Source: Leucobacter luti
GTDB lineage: Bacteria > Actinomycetota > Actinomycetes > Actinomycetales > Microbacteriaceae
Direction of reading: 5' to 3'
Assembly: GCF_019464495.1 (NCBI RefSeq)
Contig: NZ_CP080492.1
Coordinates: 3,162,001-3,226,000 of the forward strand
Length of the DNA stretch: 64,000 nt
Part shown: piece after piece, positions 43,565-52,320 of the stretch
Position numbering within the stretch: the stretch's first letter is position 1
Layout: each line of letters begins with the position of its first letter
Notes under the pieces: model-generated
Database searches by the model: none
What the model was told of the DNA's origin: nothing
What the model saw: only the letters and a program-made list of their open reading frames with translations
Position numbers and translations under genes: made by a program

Positions 43565-44622
43565 CGGCTGAGGATCCGGCGCCACCAGCTGTCACGCGCA
43601 GCGTTGGCAGCTTGCGAGACGATCGCGTCCGGCGAGAATCCGCTGAAGCCGTGGTAAGCGCCCGACCACACGTGAAGCTCGGCCTCCCCGCCCGCTGCCC
43701 AGATCCGGCGCGCGTACGCGATGGTTTCGTCGCGGAAGATCTCAGCGGATCCGACTTCGAGGAACGCCGGGGGAAGCTGTGCGAGGTCAGCGGCCCGCGC
43801 CGGTGCCTGATACGGGTGTACCCGCTCGGTCCCACGATCGGCCCCCAGCATTGCGTCCCACCCAGTGTCGTTGTTGTTGCGATCCCACGCTCCGAGTCCG
43901 TCATATTGCCAGGACGAGACGGTGTCGTTGCGATCGTCAATCATGGGCGTGTTGACCAGCTGCCCGGCAAGTGCCGGTCCGCTGCGATCTCGCGCCATGA
44001 GTGCAATGGCGGCGGTGAGTCCGCCGCCAGCGGACGCACCGGAAACAACGATGCGATCCGGATCGGCACCCAGTTCTGCGGCGTGCGCCGCGAGCCACAC
44101 GAGCGCCGCATAGCAATCTTCAGCGCCCGCGGGCGCTGGATGCTCTGGGGCGAGCCGGTACTCGACGGCGACACCGATCGTGCCGTGGGTCTCAGCCAGG
44201 TCAATGAGCTCGCCAGTGCCGAAGAACCGGGTTCCGAGGACATAGCCGCCGCCGTGGATTCCAAGCACGGCGGGGCGGAGAGCCCCGGCTGGGGCCCCGG
44301 ATCCTTCCCTGCCAGGACACGTGGGAGCCGGATCCAGTGGGCGCACGATCGTCACCTCGATGTCCGGTGCGCCCTGCGGGCCGGGGATCAGGCGATCCTC
44401 CCAGGTGACGGCTCGGCCCTCTGCCTGGCTCGCCATCGCGGGAATCACCGTGCGGAAGTGGTCCCGGTTTGCCAAGATCGTGTGTGCGCGGAGGGGGATG
44501 GACTCCACGAGATCCATGAAGTGTGCGAGCCCCTGCTCCAGCTCAGGGTCGTAGGGCACGGGCACCGGGCGCAGCTCAGGGGCGGCGGCGCGGAAGGGCA
44601 GCGCGTGCGAACGCTCAGTCAT
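43561..44622 (-). CDS. Alpha/beta hydrolase (HSL family), copy 1
   Basis: A 353-residue carboxylesterase of the hormone-sensitive-lipase family: oxyanion HGGGYVLG, nucleophile GASAGGGL, acid residue in FRDETIAYARRIW and His in GAYHGFSGF. The start at 44622 (MTERSHALPF) lies 8 bases inside the preceding gene, so the two overlap. It is a diverged duplicate of the upstream gene; both end with ARDSWxRRI. Short-chain ester or lactone substrates are likely. Confidence 0.9.
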   Translation of the reverse strand: MTERSHALPFRAAAPELRPVPVPYDPELEQGLAHFMDLVESIPLRAHTILANRDHFRTVIPAMASQAEGRAVTWEDRLIPGPQGAPDIEVTIVRPLDPAPTCPGREGSGAPAGALRPAVLGIHGGGYVLGTRFFGTGELIDLAETHGTIGVAVEYRLAPEHPAPAGAEDCYAALVWLAAHAAELGADPDRIVVSGASAGGGLTAAIALMARDRSGPALAGQLVNTPMIDDRNDTVSSWQYDGLGAWDRNNNDTGWDAMLGADRGTERVHPYQAPARAADLAQLPPAFLEVGSAEIFRDETIAYARRIWAAGGEAELHVWSGAYHGFSGFSPDAIVSQAANAARDSWWRRILSR

Positions 44623-45640
44623 GGCTCCCGCCTCCGATGATCCGGCGCAGCCAGGAATCGCGAGCTGCCAGGGCCGCCGTAGTGATCTCGGCAGTTGGAG
44701 CGTACATGTCGAAGCCGTGGCACCCGCCAGCCCAAACGTGGAGCTCCGCCTGTCCTCCAGCGGCCCAGATGCGGCTCGCGTAGTCCGTGTCCTCGTCTCG
44801 GAACATTTCGGCGGCCCCCACCTCGATGAAGGCGGGTGGGAGTCCCGAGAGGTCGTTCGCCCTGCTGGGTGCGGCGTACTCAGGTGCCTGCTCGGAATAC
44901 GCAAGATCTGCACCAAGCACGCAGCGCCACGCCAGGAGGTTCGCGTCACGCTGCCAGGTGCCAATACCGTCGTATTGCAGGCTCGACACCGTCGAATTCG
45001 TGTTGTCGAGCATGGGGCAGAGCAGCAGTTGACCAGCGAGCGTGGGGCCGCCCCGATCCCGCGCCATGAGGGACACTGCGGCAGCAAATCCGCCGCCGGC
45101 ACTGCCGCCCATCACGACGAGGCGTGTGGGGTCACCGCCGATTTCGGCAGCGTGCTCGGCCACCCAGCAGGTGGCTGCATAGTTGTCTTCAACACCGGCT
45201 GGAAATGGATCCTCTGGCGCGAGGCGATACTCGACATTGACGCCGATCACTCCGTGGCGCGCAACGAGATCTGCAACGCGGTCATGCTCCCAGCTGCGGT
45301 GGCCGACGATCATCCCGCCGCCGTGGAAGTTCACGAGGATCGGCAGGGCGACGGGGCTTGATTGCGCGGGCCGGAAGACGGTGAGCTCGAGCTCGGGTGC
45401 GCCGGCCGGACCGGGAATGCGCAGTTCCTCTGCGGTGAGTGCGTGCTGCCGTGCGATCGTGTCGGAGTCAGGGAAGACCGGCCCGCCGCTCCGCATGAGC
45501 GCAAGCGTGTCCTCGCTGAGCGGAGGCTGCGCACTTGCGGCCAGTGCCTCGAGTGCTGGCACCACGTCAGGGTCGAAGGGCGACGGGGGGAGTGCTGGCC
45601 TGCCGAGCGCGACGGGAGGCGTAGGGAGTTGGGTGGGCAT
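44615..45640 (-). CDS. Alpha/beta hydrolase (HSL family), copy 2
   Basis: A 341-residue HSL-type esterase: HGGGMIVG, GGSAGGGF, FRDEDTDYASRIWAAGG, and GGCHGFDMYAP carry the oxyanion hole and Ser-Asp-His triad. Its neighbour downstream is a paralogue of similar layout. It starts 5 bases after the aldo/keto reductase stop, in the same operon. Two esterases with distinct nucleophile surroundings suggest two different ester bonds in the substrate. Confidence 0.9.
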   Translation of the reverse strand: MPTQLPTPPVALGRPALPPSPFDPDVVPALEALAASAQPPLSEDTLALMRSGGPVFPDSDTIARQHALTAEELRIPGPAGAPELELTVFRPAQSSPVALPILVNFHGGGMIVGHRSWEHDRVADLVARHGVIGVNVEYRLAPEDPFPAGVEDNYAATCWVAEHAAEIGGDPTRLVVMGGSAGGGFAAAVSLMARDRGGPTLAGQLLLCPMLDNTNSTVSSLQYDGIGTWQRDANLLAWRCVLGADLAYSEQAPEYAAPSRANDLSGLPPAFIEVGAAEMFRDEDTDYASRIWAAGGQAELHVWAGGCHGFDMYAPTAEITTAALAARDSWLRRIIGGGSHD

Positions 45641-45645
45641 TGTGG

Positions 45646-46611
45646 TTAGGGTCCTTCCGGGTCAACGACGTCACGGTCTGCCCAGAAGGGCTCGACACGC
45701 GCCCGAATCTCGGCAGCGCCCACGCGATTGAGGAGTTCGAGGCTGCCGAGATTCGTCTCCAGCTGCGCCACACTCGACGCGCCAAACAGTGTGGTGGCGG
45801 TTGCCGGGTGGGTGAGCGTAAAGGCAATCGCGAGCTGCGCAGGTGTGCCGCCGAGCTGCTCGGCGAGACTGACGAACCCTGGGACATCATCGATGATGCG
45901 TTGGCGGATCCCCCCTGGATCTCGTCCGACTTCGCGTTCGGTAGAGATCTTTCCGGCGAGATAGCCGCCCTCCATAACGTCAGAAGCCTGCATCGACATG
46001 CCGCGCTCCCAGAGCCTCGCGAACGGGAGCCCGTCGGGGATCGAGCGCCGCGACACGCTGTACTTGAGCTGTGCGATCTCGGGCCCGGGGACTCCCTCTG
46101 ACGCGGCGATATCGAGCAACTCCTGCACGCTCGACGCCGACCAGTTGTTGACTCCCCAGGCTCGGATCAGGCCGTCAGCGCTGAGCTCGGCGAGATTGAG
46201 CACGATGTCCCGGAGCGCGACATCGTCGCGGCGCAAGTCTCCGAGCACCACGAGGTCGGCGTGTTCGGCGCCGACGCGGAACAGTGCGCCGTTGAGCTGG
46301 GAGCGGAACCCGGTGTGCTCATCCCAGCCCTCGAGCCAGAGTTTCTCGGAGAGGAGATACTCATCGCGTGCAACGCCAGCGGCCCGGACGATGGCGGAGA
46401 ACAGGACGTCAGTGAAGGCGGGCGGCGAGCCTGGCATCGCATAGACGCCAACGTCGAACAGGGTGATGCCGCGATCGATCGCGGTGCGCACGAGCTGCAC
46501 GGCGTCTTCGAAGTGCATGCGGTCGTAGATGTGCCAGGACCCGAGCGCGAAGACGGAAGTCTCCAACTCACTGGTGCCGATGCGGCGGCGGGGGACTGGT
46601 GGGTGCGTCAT
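45646..46611 (-). CDS. Divergent aldo/keto reductase, copy 1
   Basis: A 321-residue AKR barrel protein: N-terminal IGTSELETSVFALGSWHIYD, active-site Asp/Tyr in FDVGVYAMP, Lys in LSEKLWLEGW, and late cofactor segment LFGASSVAQLETNLG. The position of the catalytic His (HWPD in most AKRs) reads VVLGDLRRDD, so His is Gly. The same change occurs in the second copy at 50.3 kb. AAAGGA precedes the ATG at 46611. It lies in the Zn-ADH to exporter operon. NAD(P)-dependent redox of a carbonyl or sugar-like substrate is expected. Confidence 0.83.
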   Translation of the reverse strand: MTHPPVPRRRIGTSELETSVFALGSWHIYDRMHFEDAVQLVRTAIDRGITLFDVGVYAMPGSPPAFTDVLFSAIVRAAGVARDEYLLSEKLWLEGWDEHTGFRSQLNGALFRVGAEHADLVVLGDLRRDDVALRDIVLNLAELSADGLIRAWGVNNWSASSVQELLDIAASEGVPGPEIAQLKYSVSRRSIPDGLPFARLWERGMSMQASDVMEGGYLAGKISTEREVGRDPGGIRQRIIDDVPGFVSLAEQLGGTPAQLAIAFTLTHPATATTLFGASSVAQLETNLGSLELLNRVGAAEIRARVEPFWADRDVVDPEGP

Positions 46612-46674
46612 AGGGTGTCCTTTCGGGGTAACACGGGACAACTGGTGGTGAGAGCGAGCGCGGCCGCTGCCGGA

Positions 46675-47790
46675 TTAGCGCCGGGTGAGGCGCGGATCGA
46701 TCACGGCTTTGACCTCGTTGAGCTCGTGCATGTTCATGATCCGGTCCGAGGCGTCGTCCAGACCGCAGGGGGCCGAGAACAACTCGTCCCACGGGAATCG
46801 CTCCGCGAAGGTGCGGAAGAACTCGATGGAGCGGTAGTAGTCGGAGACATCGCCATTGAGTGATCCGACAACGGTGAGCTCTTTGCCCATGATCGCTGAG
46901 AGCGGGAACGGATCGCCGGCCGGTCCGGTCGAGCCAACGATGGCGATTGTGCCGCGTTGCGCAGCCATCGCGACTGCCTCGGGTCCGATGCTTGGGGTGC
47001 CAGCGACGTCGAGCACGAGATCCGCGCCGTGGCCGTCAGTGAGTTCCAGAACGCTGGCGATGGTGGCCTCTGATCCTTCGGTGATGTCGACGGTGTGCGT
47101 CGCGCCGAAGCGCCGCGCGAGATCCAGCCGGACTGCAGGCGCGCCAGCGGTGATGACAGTGCCGGCACCAGAGATACTCGCAACTGCAGTAGCAAAGAGC
47201 CCCAGCGCGCCCGATCCCTGAATCACGACTCGGGATCCAGGCCGTACGCCGCCAGCGCGGTCGAATGCGCGTAGGACGGTTTTTGCCGCGCAGCCTGCTG
47301 CTGACGCCCACGTGTCTGTGACCTCGTCCGGTAGGCGCAGCTTTTGCGCGCCGGGCGTGACATAGGCGTACTCGGAGAGCCCGGCTGTTGCGAACGGGGC
47401 GACATCGGAGCGCTGCAGGAAGCCGTAGCCGCGCTGCGCGCAGGCGACGGGCTGGCGCAGCACGGTGCAGCCGAAGCACTTTCCGCAGACGGACTCAGAC
47501 CAGCCGATCCGGTCGCCGATATTGAGTGGGGAGCCGAGCGCGTCGACCGCACCATCGCCCAGGGCGACGACTTCACCGACCATTTCGTGGCCGAGCACCA
47601 TGGGGAGCATTCCGGGGAACGTCATTTTGCCCGCCCAGATCTCGATGTCGGTGCCGCAGAGGGTCGTGCACGTGATCTGTACGAGCGCGGCACCCGGCTC
47701 AATCTGCTCAGGGAGTGGCAGTTCTTGAAGTTCGAGCGCTGCGCCGTGTTCGGTCAGCACGGCCGCGAGAGTTGAAGTGGGAATCGTCAT
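46675..47790 (-). CDS. Zinc-dependent alcohol dehydrogenase (MDR family)
   Basis: A 371-residue medium-chain dehydrogenase. Catalytic-zinc residues in TTLCGTDIEIW and LGHEMVGEV, four structural-zinc cysteines in ESVCGKCFGC and QPVAC, and cofactor motif GSGALGLFATAVA. First gene of a minus-strand operon (ADH, AKR, two hydrolases, exporter, perhaps ALDH), divergent from an amidohydrolase across a shared operator-like site. With the ALDH it could oxidise an alcohol through aldehyde to acid. Confidence 0.9.
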   Translation of the reverse strand: MTIPTSTLAAVLTEHGAALELQELPLPEQIEPGAALVQITCTTLCGTDIEIWAGKMTFPGMLPMVLGHEMVGEVVALGDGAVDALGSPLNIGDRIGWSESVCGKCFGCTVLRQPVACAQRGYGFLQRSDVAPFATAGLSEYAYVTPGAQKLRLPDEVTDTWASAAGCAAKTVLRAFDRAGGVRPGSRVVIQGSGALGLFATAVASISGAGTVITAGAPAVRLDLARRFGATHTVDITEGSEATIASVLELTDGHGADLVLDVAGTPSIGPEAVAMAAQRGTIAIVGSTGPAGDPFPLSAIMGKELTVVGSLNGDVSDYYRSIEFFRTFAERFPWDELFSAPCGLDDASDRIMNMHELNEVKAVIDPRLTRR

Positions 47791-47851
47791 TGAGTACTCC
47801 GTTCCGAGGGGAATCGGCGCGGCCTCGTTGCCCGGGGCGCCGATCGTGTAG

Positions 47852-47877
47852 TTTTATTCTACATACGTTGACCATAA
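47852..47877. promoter_or_regulatory. TCTA-N6-TAGA-type operator candidate, ADH/amidohydrolase promoter
   Basis: Left half TTTTATTCTA, spacer CATACG, right half TTGACCATAA, compared with the perfect palindrome at 52.2 kb (TTATTTTCTA/TAGAAAATAA). Lies centrally in a 140-base divergent promoter. On the minus strand TAGAAT could also be the -10 of the alcohol dehydrogenase gene. Confidence 0.55.
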
Positions 47878-47930
47878 GCGTGAAGCTCCAGTCCGGGAGC
47901 CGCCGGTCAGAGGTCCCAACGGAGGGGAAG

Positions 47931-49337
47931 ATGACGGATCCTAAGGTGCACGAGGCGCGCGGCCATGCCGATCTCATCCTGCGCGGAGGTACCGTGCTGA
48001 CAATGGATGACGATGCACGTCGGGCCGAGGGTGTCGCGATCACCGCCGGTCGTATTGTCGCAGTCGGCGACAGCGCCGAGCTGGAACTGTGGTGCGGGCC
48101 GACCACGCGGGTGATCGAGCTTTCGGGGCGAGCAGTGCTCCCCGGCATCAACGACTCGCATCTGCACGGGTCCTGGCTCGGCGCGCGGTGGCCGCACACC
48201 TTCTTCGGGGCGGCAGATCCCGAGGCTGCCGCACAAGTCAGTGGCACGCTCGTGTCGAGCACGGCCGAGCGCCGCGCCGCGATCCAGCGCGCAGGGAAGC
48301 TCCTGACTGAACTCGGAATCACAAGTTACACCGAGCCCGGCCTCGGGCCGGGCGAGGACAGCGGTGAGACCGGCAGTTTCCACAGCGAAGTGATCGAGAT
48401 CTATCGCGAGCTCGCTGCCGCGGGCGAGTTGTCGCAGCGGATCACCGTGCTCGCACTCCACGGCATCCTCGATGGGCCGAGCGACGTCGCAACGGTGGTC
48501 GCCGGGATCCAGAACCATGCCGCTCTCGCCGGTGAAAGCGATCCCGCGTGGCTCGCGATCCCCGGAGTCAAGATATTTGGGGACCTGATTCCGCTCTCGC
48601 GGCAGGCGTGGACCGATCACAGCTACGACGACGGCACACACGGAGACCTGCTCGTTGAAGGGGCAACCATTGCGGAGAAAGCCGAGGGCCTCGCACAGAT
48701 GCTCCGCGCCGCGCACCTCGCGGGGCTGCAAGTGGGAATTCACGCGACCGGAGATCGAACGGTCGAACTCGCCCTCGAGGCATTTGCCGCCGCCGCTGCA
48801 CTGCCTGGCGCCCCCAGCGTTCGCGAGCTGGGGCACGTCATTATTCACGGTGACCTGGCAACGCCCGCCCAGGTAGCGCGCATGGCCGAGATGGGGATCT
48901 GGCTGAATACACAGTCCGGCATTGCGGCGTACGCTGGCGAGTGGCTCACCGGCATGCTCGGGCCGGAGGTGGCGACCAGCGCGTGGCCACTCGGCGCTGC
49001 GCTCGCCGCCGGAGTGCTCGTGCTGTCGTCGGATGCGCCGGTGCTCGACTTCGACTGGCGGCGCGGGATCGCAGCTGCTGAGGCGAGAATCGTGGCGACA
49101 GGTGGTTCAGTTGCTCCCGAAGACATGCGCGCCAGGCTCGAGCAGTTGCTCCGAGCGTACACCTCACTTCCGGCTGCCCAGGATCGGGCGGCCGACTGGA
49201 AGGGGACCGTCACTGCTGGGAAGGTGGCCGATCTCGTCGTACTTGCGCGAGACCCCTTTGAGGTCGGTGCTGCTGGCCTACCTGATGTTGCTGTCGACCT
49301 GACCGTGCTCGACGGACACGTGGTGTTCGAGCGCTAG
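47931..49337 (+). CDS. Amidohydrolase (YtcJ/imidazolonepropionase-like branch)
   Basis: A 468-residue metal-dependent amidohydrolase: N-terminal LILRGGTVLTMDDDARRAEG, metal HxH in PGINDSHLHGSW, the metal-bridging Lys in PGVKIFGDLI, His in VGIHATGDRTV and VIIHGDLA, Asp in LSSDAPVLDFD, and the closing GKVADLVVLARDPFEV. GGAGGGGAAG precedes the ATG at 47931. Enzymes of this branch hydrolyse amides, lactams or esters. It is the only plus-strand gene from this promoter, ended by a hairpin. Confidence 0.88.
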   Translation: MTDPKVHEARGHADLILRGGTVLTMDDDARRAEGVAITAGRIVAVGDSAELELWCGPTTRVIELSGRAVLPGINDSHLHGSWLGARWPHTFFGAADPEAAAQVSGTLVSSTAERRAAIQRAGKLLTELGITSYTEPGLGPGEDSGETGSFHSEVIEIYRELAAAGELSQRITVLALHGILDGPSDVATVVAGIQNHAALAGESDPAWLAIPGVKIFGDLIPLSRQAWTDHSYDDGTHGDLLVEGATIAEKAEGLAQMLRAAHLAGLQVGIHATGDRTVELALEAFAAAAALPGAPSVRELGHVIIHGDLATPAQVARMAEMGIWLNTQSGIAAYAGEWLTGMLGPEVATSAWPLGAALAAGVLVLSSDAPVLDFDWRRGIAAAEARIVATGGSVAPEDMRARLEQLLRAYTSLPAAQDRAADWKGTVTAGKVADLVVLARDPFEVGAAGLPDVAVDLTVLDGHVVFER

Positions 49338-49358
49338 CACGTGCTCGTGAGGGTGAGT

Positions 49359-49391
49359 GCAGTGGGCCAGCGCGCGGCGCCGGCCCACTGC
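49359..49391. terminator. Bidirectional terminator between amidohydrolase and SDR genes
   Basis: 15-base stem GCAGTGGGCCAGCGC / GCGCCGGCCCACTGC with one mismatch and a 3-base loop, in the 70-base gap between convergent stops. Confidence 0.85.
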
Positions 49392-49407
49392 GGGGATTGG
49401 CGGCGGG

Positions 49408-50145
49408 CTACGTGAGAAGCTGGCCTCCGTCGACGGGGAGGCTCACGCCCGTGATGTGTGCGGCTCCCGCACCCGCGAGATAGGCGACCGCGGGGGCGAT
49501 GTCATCGACCCGTGCGAGGCTGCCGAGTGGGATCCGGCTTGCCCACGCTGCGCGCGCGGGGGAACCCTCTGGCATGCCCTGCTCAAGCATTGGGGTGAGC
49601 ACCGGCCCTGGCGCGACGGCGTTCACGCGGATTCCGTGCGGTGCGAGCTCGATCGCTGCCCAGCGGGTCACTGAGTCAACCGCGGCTTTGCTGGACTCGT
49701 ATGCGCCCATGCCGGGCGTCGGCTGGCGCCCCCCGATTGATGAAATATTGACGATCGCGCCGCCGCCGCCTGCCGCGATTCGGTGCCGCGCAAACGCCTG
49801 AATCATCACGAAGGTGCCGAGCACGTTGACCTCGAGGATTGACCGGTAGTCGGCGGGGTCGAGTTCAGTCACTGCGCCGTGTACGGAGAGGATCCCGGCG
49901 TTGTTGACGAGCACATCGACGCCACCGGCTCCCGAGAAGTGGTCGAACGCCGCGGCCACGGCCGCCGGGTCGGTGATGTCGAGCGCTCGTGCCTCTGCGC
50001 CGAGGGCGGTGGCAGCGGCGTTGACTGCGGTTGCGTCACGATCCGCGAGAATAACGTGCTCGCCAGCGGCGATGAATTCGCGGGCGATGCCCTGGCCGAT
50101 ACCGCCGGCCCCGCCGGTGATCAGTACGGTGCGTGGAGTGGTCAC
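49408..50145 (-). CDS. Short-chain dehydrogenase/reductase
   Basis: A 245-residue classical SDR: cofactor motif TGGAGGIGQG, VNNAG, catalytic Ser in VNISSIGG and Tyr/Lys in GAYESSKAAVD, C-terminal SLPVDGGQ. The GTG at 50145 is chosen because AAAGGAG sits at correct spacing; the frame is open 15 codons further. Divergent from the second AKR across an AT-rich operator-like region. NAD(P)-dependent alcohol/ketone interconversion; substrate unknown. Confidence 0.92.
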   Translation of the reverse strand: MTTPRTVLITGGAGGIGQGIAREFIAAGEHVILADRDATAVNAAATALGAEARALDITDPAAVAAAFDHFSGAGGVDVLVNNAGILSVHGAVTELDPADYRSILEVNVLGTFVMIQAFARHRIAAGGGGAIVNISSIGGRQPTPGMGAYESSKAAVDSVTRWAAIELAPHGIRVNAVAPGPVLTPMLEQGMPEGSPARAAWASRIPLGSLARVDDIAPAVAYLAGAGAAHITGVSLPVDGGQLLT

Positions 50146-50203
50146 GGTGACTCCTTTGTCGAGGGTGAAGTCGACGCGAGGCGCCGACACTGGAGTGAAC
50201 TCT

Positions 50204-50231
50204 TCGTATATTATACGATTGTAGAAAATAA
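50204..50231. promoter_or_regulatory. Operator candidate, SDR/AKR divergent promoter
   Basis: Contains the perfect 15-base palindrome TCGTATA-T-TATACGA (50204-50218) and, overlapping it, GTATATTATA-N6-TAGAAAATAA, whose right half is identical to the right arm of the 52.2 kb palindrome. Confidence 0.6.
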
Positions 50232-50285
50232 ACGAGCACGCGTGTGTCGCGGCGCAATGCGTGCGGCGCCTGCAAGGAGGCAGAC

Positions 50286-51278
50286 ATGACGTTCACCGGC
50301 CACATCCCCCAGCGACAACTCGGTCCGGGCGGTCCCGAAGTGCCGGTGTTCGCGCTCGGGTCCTGGAACATCTGGGACCGGATGGAGGCGCGCGATCGGC
50401 GCGCGCTCATGGAGCGGGCGGTCGAGACTGGATCTGCATTCTTCGACGTGGCCTACTACAACATGGGGCCGCACGCGGAGGCCTCGCGCACAGATCTGCT
50501 GTTCGGGGAGACGCTCCGAGAGCTGGGGCTTGCGCGCAGCGACTATCAACTCTGCGGCAAGCTCTGGTTGTGGGAGTACCCGGCGACAGGCTTCGCGGAT
50601 CAGATGCGCGTCTCGCTCGACCGCATTGGAGCTGGCCGCGGCGGTCCAGAGTCCTTCGAGACCGTTGTGGTCGGGGATTTCATGGGAGAAGTGGATATCG
50701 CGCAGGTCGTGCGAGATGTGCAAGCCGAAATCACTCGCGGCAGTTTCGCAAGCTGGGGGGTCAATAACTGGCCAGCCGCTGCGCTGCGGCTCGCCCTCGA
50801 CACTGCTGCGGAGGAGGGGCTCACTCCGCCCAGCTTTGCGCAGCTCAAGTACGGCCTCGTGCGGCGAAGTATGGCCGAGGGGGAGTTCTACGGCAAGTGG
50901 TTCGCCGATGGCACGCTCGCACTCCAGGCATCGGACGCATTCGAGGGCGGGATTCTTGTGGGCAAGCTCGCCCCCCAGCGCAAGATCGGCGCGGATGTCG
51001 GGGGGATTCGCGAGCGGATCGTCGCGGCGTATCCGGAGGTGCTGCGCATTGCCGAGGAATTCGGGGCGACCCCCGCTCAGCTCGGGATCGCGTTCTGTCT
51101 CGCACACCCGGCAACCGCAAACGTCCTCTTCGGGGCCTCGAGCGTCACTCAACTCGAAGATAATCTCGGGGCGATTGCACTCCTGGAGCGAATCGGCGCC
51201 GACGCGATCCGCACGGCGACCGCCGGGCTCTGGCTGGACCGCGAAGTGCGGGCCGACGGAGTGTGGGCTCCGGAGTAG
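50286..51278 (+). CDS. Divergent aldo/keto reductase, copy 2
   Basis: A 330-residue AKR barrel related to the one at 45.6 kb: VFALGSWNIWDRME, FFDVAYYNMG, CGKLWLWEYP and LFGASSVTQLEDNLG. The catalytic-His position reads VVVGDFMGEVD, again Gly instead of His, so both copies belong to one unusual subfamily. CAAGGAGGC precedes the ATG at 50286; an in-frame GTG 14 codons upstream has no such site. Its promoter is shared with the SDR. Confidence 0.83.
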   Translation: MTFTGHIPQRQLGPGGPEVPVFALGSWNIWDRMEARDRRALMERAVETGSAFFDVAYYNMGPHAEASRTDLLFGETLRELGLARSDYQLCGKLWLWEYPATGFADQMRVSLDRIGAGRGGPESFETVVVGDFMGEVDIAQVVRDVQAEITRGSFASWGVNNWPAAALRLALDTAAEEGLTPPSFAQLKYGLVRRSMAEGEFYGKWFADGTLALQASDAFEGGILVGKLAPQRKIGADVGGIRERIVAAYPEVLRIAEEFGATPAQLGIAFCLAHPATANVLFGASSVTQLEDNLGAIALLERIGADAIRTATAGLWLDREVRADGVWAPE

Positions 51279-51316
51279 GCGCTCGCTCGGGTGCGCGCTC
51301 CGGCGTGCGCTTGGGC

Positions 51317-51391
51317 TCACGCAGGAAATCCGAGCTCGTGCAGGATGAAATCCACGATTCCATCCTGCACGAGCTCGGATTTCCTGCGTGA
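51317..51391. terminator. 31-base perfect inverted repeat between convergent genes
   Basis: Arms 51317-51347 and 51361-51391 are perfect complements with a 13-base loop. The core of each arm is GAAATCCGAGCTCGTGCAGG or its complement. It fills most of the gap between the convergent AKR and hydrolase genes and would end both transcripts; neither side has a U tract. Confidence 0.8.
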
Positions 51392-51407
51392 ACTCGGCGG
51401 CTGTGCG

Positions 51408-52127
51408 CTACGCGGCGAGATAGTCGATTGCGCAGGATCGGAATTCGGCGCTGTCAAGGGCGCCGCGGTGATCTCCTGGCACGTGGGTCAGTGAGCCGTG
51501 CGGGAGCGCGGCGAGCAGCGCCTCGATGCCCTGCGTCATTGGGTCTGAGCTGCCGGCAACGAGCAGTGTCGGCACACGAGGTGCCTGTTGCTCTGGCGCA
51601 AACGGCTCGGATGCGAGGCCGGGGATCAGTCGCGCGAGCGACGCGGTGTCCCTGCCTGGTGCGGAGATCATGCCTGCCATCATGCCGGCGAGCGGGTGTG
51701 CGGGGGTGCCGCCGCGCAGTGCCTCGGCGAGCTCGGTGGCATCTACGGCGGCAAACGGCTCGAACGGGCTCGCACCGCCCAGTACGAGTCGATGCACGCG
51801 GTCGCTGTGCCGCGGGAGGTCCCATGCCAGTCTGGCGCCGAGCGAGTATCCCACGACGTCGATGGGTCCCGCGGGGGTGATGGTGTCAATCGCAGACGCA
51901 ATTGCATCGAGCACCGCGCTCGTGGTGGCCTCGGCTGCGCTGGTGAGTGCCGGGCTCTCGCCGTGGCCCGGCAGATCGAGTGCGATGACTTCGCGCCCGG
52001 CCCGGTGCAGTGATTCGATCCAGCCGGTGGCGATGAAGTCTTCCGCCGCGGAGGAGGCGAAGCCGTGCAGGAGGATGACCGGAGGAGCTGTCGTGTCGGT
52101 GGGGAAGTGGTGTGTGGCGAGTGGCAT
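51408..52127 (-). CDS. Alpha/beta-fold hydrolase
   Basis: A 239-residue hydrolase of the lid-containing alpha/beta family: VILLHGFASSA (oxyanion), nucleophile VGYSLGARLAW, acid VAGSSDPMT and His in HVPGDHRGAL. Esterase, lactonase or C-C hydrolase activity are all possible. Divergent from the methyltransferase-like gene across the best operator of the regulon. AGGAGG precedes the ATG. Confidence 0.87.
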   Translation of the reverse strand: MPLATHHFPTDTTAPPVILLHGFASSAAEDFIATGWIESLHRAGREVIALDLPGHGESPALTSAAEATTSAVLDAIASAIDTITPAGPIDVVGYSLGARLAWDLPRHSDRVHRLVLGGASPFEPFAAVDATELAEALRGGTPAHPLAGMMAGMISAPGRDTASLARLIPGLASEPFAPEQQAPRVPTLLVAGSSDPMTQGIEALLAALPHGSLTHVPGDHRGALDSAEFRSCAIDYLAA

Positions 52128-52184
52128 GAGGAGGACCTTTCGGCAGTGAAATGGTGTGTTCTCGGGGCTGGATCGATCCCGAAT

Positions 52185-52210
52185 TTATTTTCTATGCTAG
52201 TAGAAAATAA
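52185..52210. promoter_or_regulatory. Perfect TetR-type operator candidate
   Basis: TTATTTTCTA - TGCTAG - TAGAAAATAA: perfect 10-base arms with a 6-base spacer, strikingly AT-rich in this genome, in the divergent promoter of the hydrolase and methyltransferase-like genes. It is the reference copy of the shared motif. Confidence 0.75.
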
Positions 52211-52229
52211 GCGTGGCACGGCTGGACAT

Positions 52230-52255
52230 TATTTGTCTACGTCTGTAGAGTTTCG
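52230..52255. promoter_or_regulatory. Second TCTA-N6-TAGA site, methyltransferase-like gene promoter
   Basis: TATTTGTCTA - CGTCTG - TAGAGTTTCG keeps the TCTA-N6-TAGA core and spacing, 45 bases from the perfect copy and about 65 bases before the methyltransferase-like start. Confidence 0.55.
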
Positions 52256-52320
52256 ACAGGCCACACCCGGACACCGCCGTCCCGAGCCTCGCGGACGGCC
52301 CACACGCAAAGGATCAGTTC

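Noticed and set aside
44623..45102. Upstream extension of the 43.6 kb hydrolase by 160 codons
   Set aside because: It would lie entirely within the adjacent hydrolase gene in another frame; similarity begins at 44622.
50244..50285. Upstream in-frame start for the second aldo/keto reductase
   Set aside because: No similarity in the extra residues, and AAGGAGG is correctly placed for the ATG at 50286.
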